This document shows, piece by piece, positions 6,255-8,742 of a DNA stretch of 8,742 bases. Below the pieces are notes generated by a model. The model searched no databases. It was not told where the DNA came from and was given only the letters and a program-made list of their open reading frames with translations. How positions within the stretch are numbered: the stretch's first letter is position 1; the number at the start of each line of letters is the position of its first letter. The DNA comes from Chloroflexota bacterium. GTDB taxonomy: Bacteria; Chloroflexota; Anaerolineae; UBA4142. The stretch is from the NCBI GenBank assembly GCA_016199405.1, contig JACQGS010000131.1, positions 1 through 8,742 of the forward strand, written 5' to 3'. Both the position numbers and the translations under genes were made by a program.

Positions 6255-7867
6255 GTAAACTCCGGTTTGACCTCGATCCAGACGTCGTTCTCCCGATTGA
6301 GATTCGCAAGCCAAACCTTACACTCGTGAAGCGCGCACTTTCATCGCAATCAGTAGATTTGCCGCCGGGTGCGTATTGGGTTACTCTGCAGTTGCCCTCC
6401 GGTGATTCAGAATTACTTCCGGAAGAATTTCGTCGGAAGTATGTCACTTTGGGCGCAGAATCCCAGATCGTGAGCTTCACAACCGCTCCAGCCACCCCGA
6501 CACGCGTCCGCGGGATTGACCTGAGGGCAAAACGTTTGCCAATTGCCACGATGATCGGCAGCCCACTTGATTCGCTGAATTGGAACGAAATTGACTGGAA
6601 GGAATTGCAACAGAAGATTCTGGGCGACGATATCCAAGTGAATGTGTTTCAAGGCAATCTCCTGCAGGGCAACATCATGCAGATCGAACCACCTTCGACG
6701 GTGACAAAGATTGAGCGACATCCAGGCGAAACGGCAATGGCGCGCTATGCGATTCGAGCGCACGGCAGGTTGCGGTACGCGCAGATCATCAGACCGAATG
6801 CGCCCGCGCTCAACATCGCGCTTCCCATTTCAGATCAAAGCGGATGTGAAATCGCCCTCATTCCGCAGCGCGACCAGACAATCACCTACGATATTGACTT
6901 GGCAAATAAAGATGCAGATGCGCTGCTTCAATTCTACGAACGCGGCGATCTGGGATCAATGACCACCCTCACTAGACAAGACGCACAGATCTCGGAAAAG
7001 CTGCTGCAAGAAAAGACCCTCGATCCCATCGGTGCATGCGTTGGCGCGTACACGCTGCTTTTCCTCGGCGAGCTCGACCGACTGCACAATTGGACGCAAA
7101 ATCTATTCAACTGGTTCGCTTGGCTTCCGGATGGTGTAGTGATCTTAGCAGAACACCAAGCGCGGCAAGGCAACCACCTCACGGCACTGGAAACGTTGCT
7201 ACACTTGAATGAACGCGGTCTGCCGATCTTCACAGCCGGCTTTTCGTACGCGCTCGACCGGCTACGTGGTTATGTTCGCGCGGAATCCGAAAATATTCCC
7301 GCGCGCAAACTACTCAAACAATTGCAGTCCTATGCGATCCATACCGATTTCGACAAACCGTTCGTGACGTTCACTGGAACAGATCCACGGAACCCAGGTG
7401 ATCGCCGCACAGAGAGAACAACGCAAACACCACTCAGGGTATTCATCAGTTCGGTTTCAAACGACTTTTGGGTAGAACGGAAGGAAATCGCAGAATGGCT
7501 TGAAATTTTCGGCATCAACGCCATCTTGGCTGAGAATTCGCCAGCCGATCCTCGACCACCCAATATCGTGTATGAAAATTTAATTGACCAATGTGATCTC
7601 TTTGTTGGTCTGTATGGCACAAACTATGGTGACGACAGTATGCCTGACGGGACAATTTCGTGGATTGAGGCAGAATACAATATGGCACTAAGACTAGACA
7701 AGCCAGTACTGGCCTACTTTGAGATTGCAAAGCCAGAGGATACTCAGTTAGTATCACTGAGAGAAAGAATTCGCCGACAACGCACTCCCAGATTCTTTGT
7801 CAATCGGAGAGAGTTAATAAAGAATGTCGTTAAAGACGTTCTGGCATATATCAATGAACATAGATAG
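6251..7867 (+). CDS. Multidomain protein with C-terminal DUF4062 (TIR-like) domain
   Basis: This 538-residue protein starts at an ATG in the ATGA overlap with the caspase gene. Residues 1-78 look like a beta-sandwich, with VDLPPGAYWVTLQLPSG (35-51) echoing the caspase tail. Residues 127-146 are four Gln-centred pentads. About 150-215 is another beta-rich stretch. About 220-345 is helical and TPR-like, containing IGACVGAYTLLFLGELDRLH and FNWFAWLPDGVV. A linker leads to DUF4062 from about 395: LRVFISSVSNDFWVERKEIA, then CDLFVGLYGTNYG (448-460), then SWIEAEYNMALRLDKPVLAYF (470-490). DUF4062 is distantly TIR-like and is often an N-terminal module of NACHT/TPR signalling proteins; here it is C-terminal. 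No NACHT P-loop is visible. A role as sensor, scaffold or signalling partner of the protease is inferred from the operon. Confidence 0.85.
   Translation: MSKLRFDLDPDVVLPIEIRKPNLTLVKRALSSQSVDLPPGAYWVTLQLPSGDSELLPEEFRRKYVTLGAESQIVSFTTAPATPTRVRGIDLRAKRLPIATMIGSPLDSLNWNEIDWKELQQKILGDDIQVNVFQGNLLQGNIMQIEPPSTVTKIERHPGETAMARYAIRAHGRLRYAQIIRPNAPALNIALPISDQSGCEIALIPQRDQTITYDIDLANKDADALLQFYERGDLGSMTTLTRQDAQISEKLLQEKTLDPIGACVGAYTLLFLGELDRLHNWTQNLFNWFAWLPDGVVILAEHQARQGNHLTALETLLHLNERGLPIFTAGFSYALDRLRGYVRAESENIPARKLLKQLQSYAIHTDFDKPFVTFTGTDPRNPGDRRTERTTQTPLRVFISSVSNDFWVERKEIAEWLEIFGINAILAENSPADPRPPNIVYENLIDQCDLFVGLYGTNYGDDSMPDGTISWIEAEYNMALRLDKPVLAYFEIAKPEDTQLVSLRERIRRQRTPRFFVNRRELIKNVVKDVLAYINEHR
6629..6688 (+). 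repeat. Four tandem Gln-centred pentads within the DUF4062 protein
   Basis: Residues 127-146 divide into DIQVN, VFQGN, LLQGN and IMQIE. Position 2 is always hydrophobic, position 3 is always Gln, and position 5 is Asn in three of four. The glutamine codons differ (CAA, CAA, CAG, CAG) and the DNA is not repetitive, so the pattern is held at protein level. It resembles a short beta-solenoid or amyloid-forming signalling motif more than a globular core. Confidence 0.6.
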
Positions 7868-7889
7868 AAAATCTTTTTGCGCGTACCAA

Positions 7890-8025
7890 AGCGTACAATC
7901 CCTATTGCGCGTCCAACTCAAATTGGAGTTGCCCGTTGCCGCCGATTGAAAACCGGCTGAAGGCCGAAGGTCCCGAGGAACGAGGGATCAGGATTGAGGC
8001 AGGAGAAAAGAAATTTCACGATTAG
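7890..8025 (+). pseudogene. Second copy of the DUF1684 3' end (right direct repeat)
   Basis: The 45 codons here encode AYNPYCASNSNWSCPLPP followed by the same ENRL, GIRIEAGEKKF end as the intact gene, stopping at TAG 8023-8025. There is no upstream part: similarity begins abruptly at 7890, 22 bases after the cassette's last stop, and the preceding in-frame codons (FARTK) do not match the family. Seven of the eleven changed codons relative to 3578-3713 are synonymous. This suggests that the copy descends from a once-functional, diverged allele rather than from a recent decaying duplicate. It cannot be expressed as a normal protein. Confidence 0.88.
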
Positions 8026-8059
8026 ATCGGGAATCTGCAAATCTTGCTTTCGAGCATGA

Positions 8060-8153
8060 CTATCGCGCAAGATATTCTTCAGGGGTAAACACAGTCAACA
8101 GCGTCTTGCCTTTGAAATGGCGCGCGTTCAAGGATGAAATCGTGAAAGCGAAA
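8060..8153 (-). pseudogene. Probable PIN-domain toxin C-terminal remnant
   Basis: On the minus strand, an open stretch ending at a stop at 8060-8062 reads FTISSLNARHFKG, then KTLLTVFTPEEYLAR. The pattern L-N-x-R-H-F-x-G followed by T-V-x-T-P-E-E-Y-L matches the end of VapC-like PIN ribonucleases, where this segment closes the domain. The upstream part, with the catalytic aspartates, is absent: the sequence beyond is the start of the AlbA_2 gene on the other strand. The fragment is too short for a firm call. It is convergent with the truncated DUF1684 end. Confidence 0.45.
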
Positions 8154-8160
8154 TTGTAAA

Positions 8161-8619
8161 ATGGTCCCCATCGAATTAGCAAAACTGATCGCCGGTGGAG
8201 AGACATTCGCCGTCGAGTTCAAAGGCGAAGAACGCGCTCCGCTCTCCGATGCTGATTTGGTCGAAGCCGTCGTGTGTCTGGCAAACGGACAGGGTGGTTA
8301 CTTGCTGATCGGCGTCGAAGATGATGGACGCGTGACTGGCGCGCGCCCACGACACGGTGTAACGACTGATCCCTTGCGTGTGCACGCGCTGATTCAGAAT
8401 CGAACCGTCCCTGGGTTGAGTCCGCGTGTACATCTGGGAGAATTCGATGGCAAACCCGTATTGCTGATTGAGGTGCCGCGCTCCGATCGTCCAGTGGGCA
8501 CATCGGCGGGAAAGTTTGTGCGGCGCGCAGTTGGCGCGAATGGAAAACCAACTTGCCTACCATTTTTCCATCATGAAATGGTTAGCCGTGAAGCCACCGT
8601 CGGTGTTAGAGCCAAGTAG
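8161..8619 (+). pseudogene. AlbA_2 (Schlafen-type) domain protein truncated by an insertion sequence
   Basis: The visible 152 residues carry the AlbA_2/Schlafen nucleotide-binding domain found at the N-terminus of RecG-like transcriptional regulators. AVEFKGEERAPLSDADLVEAV (about 17-37) starts the domain. LANGQGGYLLIGVEDDGRVTG (40-60) is its hallmark, and FVRRAVGANGKPTCLPFF (119-136) is its end. Full proteins of this type usually run to 400-500 residues with a C-terminal HATPase-like and winged-helix part. Here the frame ends soon after HHEMVSRE, at a TAG (8617-8619) that lies in sequence looking like an insertion-sequence end, so the last five residues or so are not native. The truncated product might still fold as an AlbA_2 domain. 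The start ATG has no clear Shine-Dalgarno. Confidence 0.8.
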
Positions 8620-8742
8620 AAATGTCCCCTTTCTGCCAAATAGAAATGTCACCCCTGATCGTGATATAAAGTTCTGTTTCAACTTCACGAACAGGGAGAC
8701 GGCAGAAAGTGAGTGACCTTCTACATATGAGTCATCAAGAAC
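8604..8742 (+). mobile_element. Left end of an insertion sequence, continuing past the window
   Basis: The AlbA_2 reading frame is abruptly lost at about 8604, where sequence beginning TGTTAGAGCCAAG starts. Two 10-bp direct repeats TAGAAATGTC (8617-8626 and 8641-8650), 24 bp apart and each followed by C-rich bases, are the kind of subterminal binding sites found at ends of ISNCY-like and IS21-like elements. A possible transposase start follows at 8709. The exact end and the target duplication cannot be fixed without the other side. Confidence 0.6.
8709..8742 (+). CDS. Possible transposase N-terminus, cut by the window edge
   Basis: A GTG at 8709, ten bases after AGGGAG (8693-8698), opens a frame reading MSDLLHMSHQE to the window end; an in-frame ATG at 8727 (MSHQE) is the alternative start. 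The short start resembles, from memory, ISNCY-type transposases, and its position just inside the presumed element end fits. Eleven codons are too few for a family call. Confidence 0.35.
   Translation, partial: MSDLLHMSHQE

Noticed and set aside
6251..7867. NACHT/STAND ATPase in the DUF4062 protein
   Set aside because: No Walker A (GxxxxGKS/T) or Walker B motif is present anywhere in the 538 residues.
3714..7889. Integrase or recombinase responsible for the insertion
   Set aside because: None of the three genes or the intergenic space shows tyrosine or serine recombinase motifs. The mechanism of insertion remains open.
8617..8650. CRISPR-like array (two TAGAAATGTC copies)
   Set aside because: There are only two 10-bp copies with a 14-bp gap, and the position fits insertion-sequence end repeats.

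Overview
This is bacterial chromosomal DNA with tightly packed, overlapping genes, GTG/TTG starts and sigma70-type promoters. The block at 506-3129 is GC-rich and full of CGCG runs. The protein families would fit an environmental bacterium such as a Chloroflexota member, but that placement rests on memory of similar gene combinations and is weak. No marker gene fixes the lineage.

Left flank (1-3713): the 3' end of an unrecognised, probably extracytoplasmic protein runs into an oppositely oriented two-gene operon. That operon encodes a DUF917 protein and a hydantoinase/oxoprolinase-family (HyuA-like) ATPase-fold protein, joined by a 4-bp ATGA overlap. A complete DUF1684 gene starts divergently from the operon, with a clear extended -10 promoter.

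Central insert (about 3714-7889): after roughly 520 bp without a gene comes a near-consensus promoter (-35 TTGACA, 17-bp spacer, TGCTATATT). An operator-like palindrome overlaps its -35. The 175-nt leader carries a possible 33-codon peptide and a large terminator-like hairpin. Three genes follow in one direction: a 153-aa protein ending in a hydrophobic hairpin, a caspase-fold protease (His132/Cys188), and a 538-aa protein with an N-terminal beta domain, a Gln-pentad repeat, a helical middle and a C-terminal DUF4062 (TIR-like) domain. I read this as a candidate defence or regulated-death cassette: the DUF4062 protein as sensor or signalling partner, the caspase as executioner, and the small hydrophobic protein as membrane effector or substrate. 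The families are seen in the sequence; the system-level function is inferred.

The cassette is bracketed by two copies of the last 136 bp of the DUF1684 gene (3578-3713 and 7890-8025; 13 mismatches by my count, one 64-bp identical core). The block therefore appears to have entered by recombination at, or replacement of, the 3' end of that gene. No integrase is visible.

Right flank (7890-8742): a row of gene remnants. It holds the second DUF1684 3' end, a probable PIN-toxin C-terminal fragment on the minus strand, and an AlbA_2 (Schlafen-type) gene cut after about 147 codons by the left end of an insertion sequence. The first codons of that element's transposase may lie at the window edge.
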